The notes below the pieces were generated by a model. That model saw only the letters and a program-made list of their open reading frames with translations. It ran no database searches and had not been told where the DNA came from. 64,000 bases of DNA, from NCBI RefSeq assembly GCF_004210375.1, contig NC_134831.1:41822035-41886034 (forward strand). The letters run 5' to 3'. Origin of the DNA: Tachypleus tridentatus. Lineage: Eukaryota; Arthropoda; Merostomata; Xiphosura; Limulidae. The stretch's first letter is position 1; the number at the start of each line of letters is the position of its first letter. A program made the position numbers and the translations under genes. Shown piece by piece: positions 33,155 through 44,614 of the stretch.

Positions 33155-34480
33155 AATTAGCATAATTGAGGAATTATCAAGTAATCTTAAGTAAATTTTA
33201 AACAAAGAGAAACGTTCGTTGTAGGTTTAATAAATAGATAAATTTATTAATTTATCGATACTAATTTCAGTATCGTTGTTTCTTGTAGTCTTTGAAACAA
33301 AATCGAGCTGTAAATGACGGCACTTTAAGTCTTCACCCTGAAAATCACCCAACTAAGAGCTAAGTTTTCTAGGACAATACATGTCAGTGTTTGCCACCTG
33401 GGGCGCTCTCACGTTGGATTCAGTTGCATTTGTCAAGATTTTGACCGGGAAACAACAGTAGAATTTGGTCATATGGGAAGCTCTTAGTCTTTCTATGTGA
33501 CGTAGTTGGCTTAAAACGGGTAAAACTGTATAATAAATATGTATATTCATATATGCATGTGCCCGGTCACACTCGTGTATGTGGATATGCTTGTATGCGT
33601 ATATATATATAGGAACGTATAATAAAACTGTCTAATTTTTTTATCATGTTGCTTCAAGCATTTATAAACATTGTTATACATGTTATTTGTCACGCGACCT
33701 TCGATTTAGAACGTTTTCGTTTACTGTTCAGCTAGAACTACCTGAATAAGTTCTAAACTTTGAATCTACCACGATATATTATACTTGTCTTTGGTGGTTT
33801 AACATACATGTATTTTATTTTTCTTACACAGTTTAAAAAACTTTATCTTTTACCTTATTTTCTAAAACTCAGGCTGTTATTAAATGCAAACCATAAAATA
33901 TTAAGCAGAAGATTTGTTGTTGACGTTCATCGCAAAAAAGTATTTGGTATTTTCTAGAAACATAAATCTCAAACTTAACCCAAGTATCTGAGGAAGGGGC
34001 TTGTCACAGTAGCGTGAAGTTTTCGGAAACGTAGAGTTGAAATCAGAGTGAGGACTATGAGGTACTGAATTAATACTGATAGCAAATCGCCGATATGAAA
34101 CAAACTTTGTAGTGTTTAATTTTATTCAAACAGTTTGGGCTTATATACTTGCGGTTTTTTTTTAAATACAAGTTGGACATGCTGGAGCAGTTGTATTGTT
34201 TGACGTTCTGGGAACACTTTTATTAGTGTAGTTATTGTGGATTCTAATTTTCCTCTAATAAAAATATCAGATTTATTTTTACACATGTGCGACCAGAAAC
34301 TGATAAAGAAAGAAGTTAGTGGTAGAATATGGTCGAAATATAGTTGCAGGTAATTATTGTTGAAACAGACAGCCTGCTTGGTTATCTGGTCGTTCACATC
34401 AATGAGTTCAAACGTGTCGATTTAAACGACTATCTTAAATTTTGTATTACTTGTGGGCGGAGCATTTATAGTGGAAAGTG
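33155..34480. other. AT-rich non-coding stretch
   Basis: At about 33990-34045 the sequence tctgaggaaggggcttgtca ... ttttcggaaacgtagag resembles 3'-terminal motifs seen in Penelope-like elements, but nothing upstream confirms one. Open frames at 33353-33957 and 34122-34397 are unrecognised. Confidence 0.35.
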
Positions 34481-34718
34481 TCTTGGGACTGTTAATCTGA
34501 GGGTCTGTGGTTCATAACCTGTTATTGTTCCGAAATTCGGAAACGTGGGTGCATTTTGATATTGTTGATCAAATCCCACAGTTCGATTTGAGTAACCATA
34601 GAGCTGCGCAGTAGATGTTCTATATTTGCCTTTCTTCTGGTCAGTCAGTTCAAAATATTGAGACGGCTTTACGTAGCTCTTTGTACTTCGCGCAGTAGTC
34701 CGAAAATAAACAAACAGA
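34481..34718 (+). mobile_element. SINE A, strongly diverged
   Basis: cttgggactgttaatctgag, gtggttcataacctg, cgtgggtgcattttgatatt, aaatcccacagttcgatttg and cttcgcgcagtagtccgaaa follow the SINE A order. A 125-residue minus-strand open frame over it is an artefact. Confidence 0.65.
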
Positions 34719-35777
34719 CACAAATGTATCACCGTGAAACGGATTAAAATTAAAACAAGTAAAATATTATGTTCATTAGGTATAATTTCATCTTTAGAAT
34801 GGTGAGTGAGTACCATGTATTTGATGTACAATAAAATGTACATTTATTTTAGTGTACGTTACATACCCTATAAATATCTTAAAATATTTTGACAAAGTAT
34901 CTTACAATATAAATTGGCGTTTATTGTTTTCTTTTTCAAGTTCACTAGTTTTAGAATTATATAATTAGCCACGCGATATTGATGTTTTTGTTTAATTATT
35001 GTTTGAACTAAAGACAAGGTATGAGTTAAAACGAATCACGGTAAAGTTGCGTGTTTGCTATATCTAATTACATGGAGATATTTATTATGATTCACTAAAT
35101 TTATCCCTTTTAAGCTACCGTACAGCTACAGATATGATGTTATTGGGTACCTGATTTTATATTCATATTGAAATAGATGAATAATTACTTGATTAAATGC
35201 AAAATAAAAAAATAATTAAGTGGTTAGACTTATCTGATGCATCAGCGCCCCCCGCGGAAAACATTACGTTTGGTACCCTATTTTAAAGTGAAGCCCACAC
35301 TCCATTAGTTTAGCCTTTTCTGATGTCATTATTTATTCATTTCCTTCATACGTTTGTAAAATTATTCCCTTGTTTTTGACATCGCAGTTTTCATGGATGT
35401 AGCAAAACTGGTTTACCCTTCGTAAGAGAACACTCCTACACGTGTTGAACAGTAGCCAGTGCTGAAAAAAACAACAAAAAACGTCATCTTGAACACGATA
35501 ATTTTACTGCACCATGTAGCTTACTTAAACTTGTATAGGGGATCGTGCTAATCTCTCAGAGATCCGCCCGTAGTCACTTAACACTTGAAGTGACCTCCTG
35601 GCATTAAAGAGTACTCGTAGATGAGACCTTATCAGATACCATTAGTTTCCCGGTTTCTGTGGTTATTCTTCAGATGCAACTCAAAAATTTCGAAAATCGT
35701 TAAATCTGAATCGGTTTCAATGCTTGAGATGTAATCAGTTATTAGCTTGATGCATCCGCTATATAGTTAAATACAGA
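34719..35777. other. AT-rich non-coding stretch
   Basis: Nothing supported. Confidence 0.4.
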
Positions 35778-35965
35778 CAAGTTGATGATAAAACTAATCA
35801 AACATGAACAATAATAGTTTTAACTGGTGATAAGACTAATCAAACATGAACAATAATAGTTTTAGCTGATGATAAAACTAATCATCAAACATGAACAATA
35901 ATAGTTTTAGCTGATGATAAAACTAATCATCAAACATGAACAATAATAATTGTGGCTGATAAGAC
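35778..35965. repeat. about 42-bp tandem repeat, 4 units
   Basis: The unit is aaactaatcaaacatgaaca and ataatagttttagctgatga; two units carry an extra atc. The last unit is diverged. Confidence 0.85.
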
Positions 35966-38045
35966 CAATCAAGAATGAACAATGATTAAAGACTCGTTAA
36001 ATAGTAACACATTTTCACAGAACCAATTTTAATTTGTCAAGCTAGTATATTAATTTGAAAACTTGGTGGGATTCGAAATTGTGACTGCTATGTTTCCGAT
36101 TCATTTGTGCTAATGTTTTATAATGTTTTAGGAGAGAAAATGGTTCCTTTTACTATTTTTGTAGCAGAGTGTCTGTAAAAGTGGGCCTGCTTGACATGTG
36201 ATTCTGTTGAACACGCCCCATAATTTCACTGTTAAAGTAAATCTCTTGTGGAGGGCTTTCTTTCCGCCCTCCTATAAATAGTTCAAGGTAGGAACAGCTA
36301 TACTTCAGTCCTAGGGTTCTTTTATTTGCCCGTTTAGACTTCTAGTTCTTATAAAATGATTTTACTTATGTTACTGTATGTATTTCATTCTGGACTTTTG
36401 GAAATAATACAAGGATAAGTGCCCAGTTTTTTCTTTTCGTCATTGACGGTACTCTATAAAATGAACTGGTCAAGGATTATTTTTCTGCAGAGCAATTTCC
36501 ATTGTAGGAGGCTTTCGCACAACAGTTGTTCCTTTTTGTTTTCATGGTTTCCAAAGTCCATCAACCGTGTACATACAACAGCTTCTGAGGACCCGTTTGA
36601 ACACTCCAAATGCGCAAGTCCTTGAAAGGTATATCATGAATTTACGCTTGCACTCGTATTTTGAGAAGAACTGGGACGTTGACTTGGACATGACTTAATA
36701 TTTTGGCTTGATGGAGCCATGTCCTATTGGCATCAAGTTTATACACAAGATTGTATTTATTCATGATATAGTAGCGTGAGCATGTCAGTTTAATAGTATG
36801 AAAGTTAATGTTTTTCTTTTGACTGACTTTCTGGATGAGGAATCTACCATAAGACCAGTAGTAACTTGCAACCACTAAATACCTCTTGGTAAACCCTTCC
36901 CGAACATGCTCTGTACCATTTTTGGAATATTTATTATTACATTGATGAGAGTAAATTGTTCGTTCTTTGTTTCACACAATAAATTAGATGCATTATTCAT
37001 CCAGTATGACGACTTGCTTCCTTTTGACAAGTCAGATTTTTGTACAGTTTTCCAAAGTTGATTTTCCATCTATCTTTGTGGTTTAAGGAAAGTTTATAAA
37101 CGTGTTTTGTTTGTTCTTTATTTGTAGATTTAAATCCGTGTAAATTATATATTTTTTTAAAGTTCCAATGCTTACCTTCTCTTTTTTTCTTTTTTTTTGC
37201 TACCATTGGTGTGCGATTCGTAGCTAGTCTTGGAGTAGCCTGTTTATACCCTTTCTCTTGTTTTGCCGATACGGTTCAACAGTACAGGTATCTCTTTCTT
37301 TCGAAGTGCTAAAACTACGCGCCGTACGTGCTTTTTTATATGTTTTTGTTAGTGTTTGTCTGAATTTTGTTTTATAGATATAAACGTACACTAAACTGGT
37401 AAAAGAATAAGAACCAATTCGATAACCATATCGTTTTTTGGAGTTTTTTTTGGTTTTTTTTGCGAGGAACAATTTATGAAACATATTGAAAATTTTATAT
37501 ATAAGGAACTGAGTTTAGGACATAGCTGATCTTTTATTTCAAAGGAACTGATTTCAAGACAGCTGATTTTTACTAATAAAACAAGGCGTAATTTTTTTTT
37601 TAATCTTATAGTCAGTTGAACTTCGCAAAATGTTTTTGTTTCGGAAGAAAAGGATATAATCTCTCTTCTAATTTTCAACGTTCTGATTCCCAGTTTTTAA
37701 AAAAAGTGTATGTGTGTGTGTCTTTCTTATAGCAAAGCTAAGAAAATAAAAATAAAAACGCTGCTAACGTAATGGGTAAGATGTTAAGTGAAGAATACGC
37801 AAAAGTGAACGGATGAAGGAAAGAGGCTTGAACTAGTTATATTGTGCAGACAAAGAGGTATCTTTGTGTTTAGGAACATTAACTAACGTTATCGTATCAA
37901 ACTATAGTTATTTGTTTATTTAATTGGCTGGTTGGTGTTTTGTATATTGTGTGGATATAACAATTCTTTGTGTGTTTTTTTCTCTAGGTAATCGCAAACA
38001 AATTATAAAAATGTGTTAGTAAGTGTAAGATTTTTTTTTTTTCAG
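35966..38045. other. non-coding stretch with minus-strand open frames
   Basis: A 7-bp-stem hairpin (ggagggc/gccctcc) lies at 36250-36272. Between 36642 and 37206 three consecutive minus-strand frames are open with Lys/Asn-rich sequence (for example LSLNHKDRWKINFGKLYKN). This might be a frameshifted pseudogene or transposon remnant, but no family is recognisable. Confidence 0.3.
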
Positions 38046-38081
38046 GTCAGCAACCATTCGAGCTCAGGAAGTGGATATTTG
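38046..38081 (+). CDS. candidate 36-bp microexon (VSNHSSSGSGYL)
   Basis: An unbroken T-tract ending in cag precedes 36 bp open in phase 0, reading VSNHSSSGSGYL, followed by TTG|gtaaat. The donor is fair, not strong. A Ser/Gly-rich 12-residue insert is typical of regulated linker microexons in neuronal proteins (family knowledge, general). Same strand and phase as the candidates at 425, 4636, 22981 and 58885. Confidence 0.4.
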
Positions 38082-38114
38082 GTAAATATTATTGATACTT
38101 TTATATGTTCCTAG

Positions 38115-38192
38115 GTGTTAGGACTATTAATGGAATATGGCAAGTTTCGTTATGTGTTAGGACTATTAATGGAATAGAGCAAATTTCGTTAT
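38115..38192. repeat. two-copy 39-bp duplication
   Basis: gtgttaggactattaatgga followed by atatggcaagtttcgttat appears twice in tandem with three differences. Confidence 0.85.
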
Positions 38193-39093
38193 AAGATAAA
38201 TGCAATGACTTGTGATGTCCACAAACATTAAGTTATTATCTGTTTGGAAATATTATTATTATTTTCCATAGCCTTCTCACAAGCTCTATTGCACTTCCAA
38301 ATTCAGTAACCGCGCCATTAAACAGAGAATTTTTACCTAAGAATTATCAGTGGGGATAAATAAGTCACTTTCGAATATTTTAACATTTTTCTAATTTGTT
38401 TACGTCTCATGTTGCTCGTTGATCCATGGAGTTTATTACAAGATCCCAAATAACATATACGTCACAGATGTAAACGGAAATAGCACCAATTAATCCCACT
38501 TAATCCCTGTATGGTTTGTGTTTCCTATATATTTACGTAAGAAGTGGTTCATTTTATTCACTATTTTCGATCGTTTCTTTACACCGAATATTGTGGCATG
38601 CAGAAATTTAAATCTATTCGAAATGTTGCAATGTAATGAACGGTATGTAAACAAGTCGCCAGTTTAGAAGTTAACTGACGACATAATTATATTTTATATA
38701 TATATATATATATAAAGGTCTACAGTAAAATTTAACAGTACTTCTTTGAATACAGAATTTCTAGAATAATGCAAAAGAATTCTAATCGCAGACACTGAAA
38801 TCTGGAAGTCCACTTGTTTCAGGCCTAACGTAAGTTAAGCCTTCAATAAGTACTGTCTATATATGATAAAGTAGATAAATTTACGCTTTAACGTGTGTGC
38901 ATTTTTGGTTTAGTTCAGTTAATGCTATACTTTAACGTACTTAATACCATCAGAAAATAAACTCATAATATTATTCTACGATGTAAAATTAGACCTTTTT
39001 AAAGAAAACTGAACAAGCTCTGAATACGTTATTGTACAAACTTTCTTCTAAAGTATATTTACATTTGTTGAAATGTGGACGGGCATGCATCTG
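38193..39093. other. AT-rich non-coding stretch
   Basis: A (TA)n microsatellite lies at about 38693-38714. Nothing else is supported. Confidence 0.45.
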
Positions 39094-39095
39094 TA

Positions 39096-39284
39096 TCTCA
39101 TCAAACATATTCGCTCTTTCAGGCGTTATAAGGTGATGGTCAACCCCAATATTTGTTGATAAAGAATAGCCCAAGAGTTGTCGATGAGTGGTAATAACTA
39201 GCTGCCTTCCCTTTGGTCTTTCACGACTAAATTAGGGATGGTTGGTGCAGATATGCTTTGTGTAGCTTTGTGCGAAATTCAAAT
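39096..39284 (+). mobile_element. SINE A, 5'-truncated
   Basis: catcaaacatattcgctctt, gataaagaatagcccaagag, tagctgccttccctttggtc and gtgtagctttgtgcgaaatt. The tRNA-like head is missing or unrecognisable. Confidence 0.88.
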
Positions 39285-39406
39285 GAAGTACACGTGAATC
39301 TAAACAGTTGTTTTTGGACATGCTTCTAATACCATTAACTGTCACTTCGCTTCCGAGCTGAAGCCGGACTATCATTTTGTAACTATAAAGAGTCCTATCG
39401 TATACT

Positions 39407-39915
39407 TGTTCATGTTTAAGTTAGATTATCGAATATTAATGCATGTTTTGGTTAGTTTATCATATACTAGGGCATGTTTAGGTTAGCTTATCGTTAATTC
39501 ATGTTTACTTTTATCATGTGTTAGTGCATGTTTAGGTTAACTTATATTAGTTCATGCTTAAGTTAGCTTATCGTGTATTATTTCATGTTTAGGTTAGCTT
39601 ATATTAATTCATGCTTAAGTTAGCTTATCGTGTATTATTTCATGTTTAGGTTAACTTATATTAGTTCATGCTTAAGTTAGCTTATCGTGTATTATTTCAT
39701 GTTTAGGTTAGCTTATATTAATTCATGCTTAAGTTAGCTTATCGTGTATTATTTCATGTTTAGGTTAACTTATATTAGTTCATGCTTAAGTTAGCTTATC
39801 GTGTATTATTTCATGTTTAGGTTAGCTTATATTAATTCATGCTTAAGTTAGCTTATCGTGTATTATTTCAAGTTTGGGTTAGCTTATCGTATGTTAGTGT
39901 ATGTTAAGGTTAACT
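39407..39915. repeat. 57-bp minisatellite, about 8 units
   Basis: The unit is catgcttaagttagcttatc, gtgtattatttcatgtttag and gttaacttatattagtt. Units alternate between taacttatattagtt and tagcttatattaatt, so the true repeating block in the middle is a 114-bp dimer. Confidence 0.92.
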
Positions 39916-40103
39916 TATAATTAAAACGAGTTTTATGCATTTCATCGTTACGAAATAACTCACTTTTATAGTTCTAGCAATGCAATACTTACTGATGACT
40001 GTAATTTGTATGTTTATATGTGTAGAAAATGTAACCACGGCCTGTTTGAACAAAGTGCATGCGTAGTAAATAAGGACATAGTTTCAATTGGGGGGAAATG
40101 TTT

Positions 40104-40382
40104 TGTTTATTTGTTTTTGAATTTCGCACAAAGCTACACGAGGGCTATCTGTGCTAGCCGTCCCTAATTTTGCAGTGTAAGACTAGAAGGAAGGCAGCTA
40201 GTCATCACCACCCACCGCCAACTCTTGGGCTACTCTTTTACCAACGAATAGTGGGACTGACCGTCACATTATAACGCCCCCACGGCTGAAAGGACGAGCA
40301 TGTTTGGCGCGACGGGGATGCGAACCCGCGACCCTCGGATTACGAATCGCACGCCTTAACGCGCTTGGCCATGCCGGCCCCG
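40104..40382 (-). mobile_element. SINE A, well preserved, 14-bp target duplication
   Basis: Flanked by ggggggaaatgttt at 40090-40103 and 40383-40396. The + strand has tttcgcacaaagctacacga, ggcagctagtcatcaccacc, cgcccccacggctgaaagga and gcgcttggccatgccggccc. It is among the youngest-looking copies. Confidence 0.95.
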
Positions 40383-40477
40383 GGGGGGAAATGTTTCCTG
40401 CACTTTATGAGAAGCGAAAACAGCAACAGAATGGGACGGTTTCCATCCTTCTGAACAGTTTTTGAACTCTGGTAACA

Positions 40478-40701
40478 ACGTAGCCCACGTCACACCGAAC
40501 AAGCTCGCCCTTTCAGTCGTGGGAGCGTTATAATCTGACATTTAATCCAATTATTCGTTGGTAAAAGAGTAGCCCCATAGTAGGCGGTGGGTGGTAATGA
40601 CTAGCTGTCTTCCTTCTAGTCCAACACTGCTGAATTAGGGACGGCTAGAGGAGATAGCCCTTGTGTAACTTTGCGCGAAATTCAAAACAAAACAAACAAA
40701 C
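40478..40701 (+). mobile_element. SINE A, 5'-truncated, opposite its neighbour
   Basis: cgtcacaccgaacaagctcg, ggtaaaagagtagccccata, tgggtggtaatgactagctg and aactttgcgcgaaattcaaa. It lies about 95 bp from the inverted copy at 40104-40382. Confidence 0.92.
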
Positions 40702-41810
40702 TTGGCCTTATAAAGATCTTTCAACATGTTGCAAAGTAATCTCATTAAAGAAGAAATACTCGGTTGAAAACTACGTACCCTCTCTAAGAAGAGCAAATTT
40801 GTATTTGTCGATGCCTTTGGGAAAGTAATCTGAACTTGCATTTTTTATTTAATATTTAGTCTATTTTTCTTGAACCAAAAACATCACCACAAACCTCTGT
40901 CAGTGAAATTCTAGGTGGGAGAATAGTACATCGTTAGCGAAACAAAAATAAAACGTTTTCAAATATATTTTCGAGTCATATGTAGGTCGACACATACTAT
41001 GCCCTGCAAACAGCAAACTGAAAAGATAATGCTTTTGTTGAAGTGTGTAAGAGTGTGACGCCAAACTTTGTTGGCGCTTAGCAATGAAATGTTTAAAGTA
41101 ACTTCACGTGCTTCGATTAGTTTTTCTCTCACAAGATGGCACCTTTGCAAGAAAACCGAATTTTTTGGCAATGATTATTAAATCTCACTGTGGGAGTCCT
41201 GAGAGCTGTAGTGAGCATTCGTAAATTTCGGTACATGTTTATTCACACGATTAAGCCGTTTGTGTAAACAGACAGGGCAATATTGTGAGTGAATAACTAT
41301 GTTGGATTTCCTGTAATTTGTATTTGCCGGTGTGTGTGTAAACAATGAAAACACCAAAGTCTAGAACTACGTGGTTTCTCGTGTTAATCTTTCTTTTACG
41401 ACGTTTTAAAGGGGGAATTAAAAGTCAGAGGTAATACATTAAAATATTCTGGGTAAAAACTTTGATAAAGTATTTGGTACGATGCAGAAGAAATGTTTTG
41501 TATAACAATAATAATTCGATATCCTAACTTGGTGAGGTGGTATTACGGACTCATGATTCTGTGACTTCAAAACCATAGATACAGTAAGTACACTGCACAA
41601 ATCGTGACTCTTGTGATTCTACCTATTCATCGTTCATTGGTTTTGGCTTTATATCAATCAGTTCTGAACATACGAAACTCTTGAATCTTTGCATTAAGGG
41701 TGCCAAAGGTCGGGCAACGTACCCTTGGAAACCGCAGGAATGCGTCAAGGGGTCGTAGATAACACAGAATGGTATTAAGATGCACAGCATTATCTAGATT
41801 CATCGGGTTT
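40702..41810. other. AT-rich non-coding stretch
   Basis: Minus-strand frames 40635-41171 overlap SINE edges or are unrecognised. Nothing supported. Confidence 0.4.
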
Positions 41811-41816
41811 GGTTTG

Positions 41817-42090
41817 GGCCCAGTATGGCCAGGTGATTAAGGTACTCAACTTGTAATCCGAGGGTTGCCGGCTCGAATCCACGTCACACCAATCATGCAC
41901 GAACTTTCAGCCATGAAAGCGTTATAATGTGACGATCAATCCCACTATTCGTTGGTAAAAAGTAGCCCAAGGGTTGGCGGTGGGTGGTAATGACTAACTG
42001 CCTTCTCTTTAGTCTTACACTACTAAATTAGGGACGGCTAGCGCAGATAGCCCTCGTGTAGCTTTACGCGAAGTTCAAAACAAACCAAAC
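41817..42090 (+). mobile_element. SINE A, full length
   Basis: ggcccagtatggccaggtga, gccggctcgaatccacg, attcgttggtaaaaagtag, gttggcggtgggtggtaatg and tagctttacgcgaagttcaa. Confidence 0.94.
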
Positions 42091-43040
42091 CAATCACTGT
42101 GTTTGGTTCTGCAGGCAGAATGTGGGGTGGTGGTTCTGAAAATCTTTTGGTTTATACAGTAAAAGAAAAGCTATCAAAAATAGGACACTTTTAAAAGGTG
42201 GGTATGTTGTAACATTCCATTCATTCCATAAGGCCTCTTTTGTCTCAATTTCAATCTTCTCCCCAAAGCAGATAATTAGACATTTCAGTATACAAATAGT
42301 ACTGTGTAGCTCCGTTCAAGTACGTAAAATTAATGGTGTTAAATTCTCATTTAATTGTGTGGTTGTTATGTAAAACCGTTGGCCACGTATACGTCACGAT
42401 GACAGAAAAAGAACGCCAGTTGGCAGACGAAGAGGTGACAGGAAGCACGACAGTTTGAATTATACGTCATGTTGTAATCATTACTCAGTATTACACTTAG
42501 AAAACGCGTGGTCCACTTGGTTTGGGGAAGAACCAATGGTTACTTACAATCTACGCAGCTTCACGTTTGGTGGCGTGATATGGTTGGGCTTCAAACTGCT
42601 AGAAATTATTAATTTACTTGCACGGTGTAATCGCCATTCTCGTGCTTTAAAACGTGGATGAGTGTCATACACCTGGATTATCTGTTTGTATCTCTGTCAT
42701 AGACATCAAACCTGTTCCAGTCTGACTTTTTTTTTCCAAACTTATTCAGTTTTTGAAACATCTCTAGATGTTAGTTAACTGAAACAGTTGAACTTTGACC
42801 AAGATAAACCAGGTCTTTGACGTTGCCACTCATTTCTGGTTATCTCGCACGGAAATAAAAAACGGTCACTTGCAGTTTTTCTCGTGGGCGGTTGGAGTTT
42901 TCTCTGTAGTAAGTGTTACATAAATATCTTATTAAATAATGTGTAAAAATGGTCTCAGTGGAACTTTAGGCATTGCAGGTCTCAGAACTTTAATGGAATG
43001 CAGCTGCTGAATTGTCCGTCTTTTTTTTAAAAAGCAGTTA
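42091..43040. other. non-coding stretch
   Basis: Nothing supported; the + strand open frame at 42455-42661 has no recognisable domain. Confidence 0.4.
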
Positions 43041-43203
43041 TACGAGGGTTGCCCGAAAAGATCATGGTTCGACCTAAAAACAAAATAAACTGGAATATAT
43101 GATTTTTTAAAATAAATATTGAGTTTGATTTTTTAGGAGTAAACAACGTGTGACATCTAATTTAATGAGGTTATTTTCTCTGTGTTGGAATTTTGAAGGA
43201 AAG

Positions 43204-43328
43204 TTTGTTTGTTTGGAATTAAGCACAAAACTACACAATGGGCTATCTGTGTTATGCCCACCAGTGGTATCGAAACCCCGTTTTTAGCAGTGCGAGTATG
43301 CAAATATTTCATTGTGCCACTAGGGGGT
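43204..43328 (-). mobile_element. SINE B nested in mariner
   Basis: The + strand reads gtttgtttggaattaagcac, acacaatgggctatctgtg, cccaccagtggtatcgaaac and gtgccactagggg. Flanks tgaaggaaag (43194-43203) and tgaagaaaag (43329-43338) are a one-mismatch target duplication. Confidence 0.9.
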
Positions 43329-43339
43329 TGAAGAAAAGA

Positions 43340-44300
43340 AATGAGCAGGTGTTAAACGTCATGAATAAGATCGTTAGAAAGATGATGACACAAAATAAAA
43401 CCATCAGGACATGGCAGCAACATTGGGAGAGGGCGTTGCAACATATTTAATAATGAAAAAGTGGTGTGTTGAGTTTAAACGTGGTAGACAATCATGCCAA
43501 GATGAGCCAAGGTCAAGCCGGATATCCAGCTAAACAAAACTTGTAGATAAATGTTATTGATTTGATTATTGATTATATACGATAGAAGGATTACCATTAG
43601 GAAGTTAACAGAAAAAAAGTAGAATCGCTAAAAGTACTGTTAAAACATTTTCAGCGACAATTTGGGCATAAATAGGGTTAGTGTCAAATGGGTTACAAAA
43701 ATGCTGTCGCCAGAGCATAAACAGATATCGTCTGTTGAAAGCTAATGTTACTTCAAGTGGATTTCTAACTATGCATGAAACGTGACAAAAATGCAAAATG
43801 TGCAGTGGACACGCCCAAGTTTCACCCATCCCAAAGAAGTTCAAGTCACAAACCTTTACTGGGAGGGTCATGATATCAAGTTTTTTGGGATGCCGAGGGC
43901 GTTTTACTAATTGATTATTTGGAAAGGGGTTATCACATTACAGGAGATTACTATACAACCTCGATCAACAATTTGCATTAAGAAATCACAGAGAAAAAAA
44001 TCGAGAAGAGGATTGCTCATAAAGACGGTTTGATCTTCCCTTACGACAATAACCTAACTCGCCAATCAAATGTTGTTTTGAACACTATCTATGATACTGG
44101 CGGATTCATCTCCAAGTAGCTTTTTCTCTTCTATAATTTTAATATCTTTCTGAAAGTTCAAATATTTCGGAGAGATGATCTTGAACATATCGTCCAGTTA
44201 TGGCTTGAGAACCAAGAAAACAAAGTTCTTTTGGATTGGCATAAAGGGATTAGAGCACAAAAGGTGCAAATGTATAGGCTATGGAGGAGATTATGTTGAA
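43340..44300 (+). pseudogene. mariner transposase remnant
   Basis: Family-typical segments appear in order but in different frames: KKWCVEFKRGRQSCQDEPR (43456-43512), VSNGLQKC (about 43680), PKKFKSQTFTGRVM (about 43830), a YDNN motif (about 44042) at the place of the second catalytic Asp, and LDWHKGIRAQKVQMYRL (about 44235). The stretch that should hold the third catalytic Asp (PYSPDLAPSDY in the family) appears deleted. Several stops and frameshifts make it dead. Confidence 0.8.
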
Positions 44301-44486
44301 AAATAAATCATTGTTGAATAAGTGTCTCTCTCTTTATAGGTCGCGCTACGAAAGTACGGACACCCCTTGTAGTTCGTTAAAGTTTTCAAACTTGCGTGTT
44401 TGTAGGGGTGTATGTAAGAGTGTAATTAGAAGAGATAACACTTTGCTTTGCTGTGGAATAAATATACTTCTATTTGTTATCCTGTC

Positions 44487-44600
44487 CTCTTTTCTGTCAT
44501 AAGCCTATGGATTTACAACACTAAAATCAGGAGTTCGATTCCCTTCGGTGGACACAGCAGATAGTCTGAAGTGACTTTGCTGTAAGAAAAACATACACTG
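44487..44600 (+). mobile_element. SINE C with aged 14-bp target duplication
   Basis: Flanked by tttgttatcctgtc (44473-44486) and tttgtcatcctatc (44601-44614). The body has aagcctatggatttacaaca, a B-box-like gagttcgattcccttcggtg, and gtgactttgctgtaagaaaa. Confidence 0.88.
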
Positions 44601-44614
44601 TTTGTCATCCTATC

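Larger units (their letters stand above)
43041..44371 (+). mobile_element. mariner-family element, decayed, with nested SINE B
   Basis: The left end tacgagggttgcccgaaaag and the right end, read as complement tacaaggggtgtccgtact, form imperfect terminal inverted repeats ending in TA on both sides. TA is the known target of Tc1/mariner. The span is 1331 bp, or about 1.2 kb without the SINE, near the usual 1.3 kb. Transposase remnants in between run in the same direction. Confidence 0.85.

Noticed and set aside
34466..34843. 125-codon minus-strand frame
   Set aside because: It overlaps a diverged SINE A and contains no recognisable domain.
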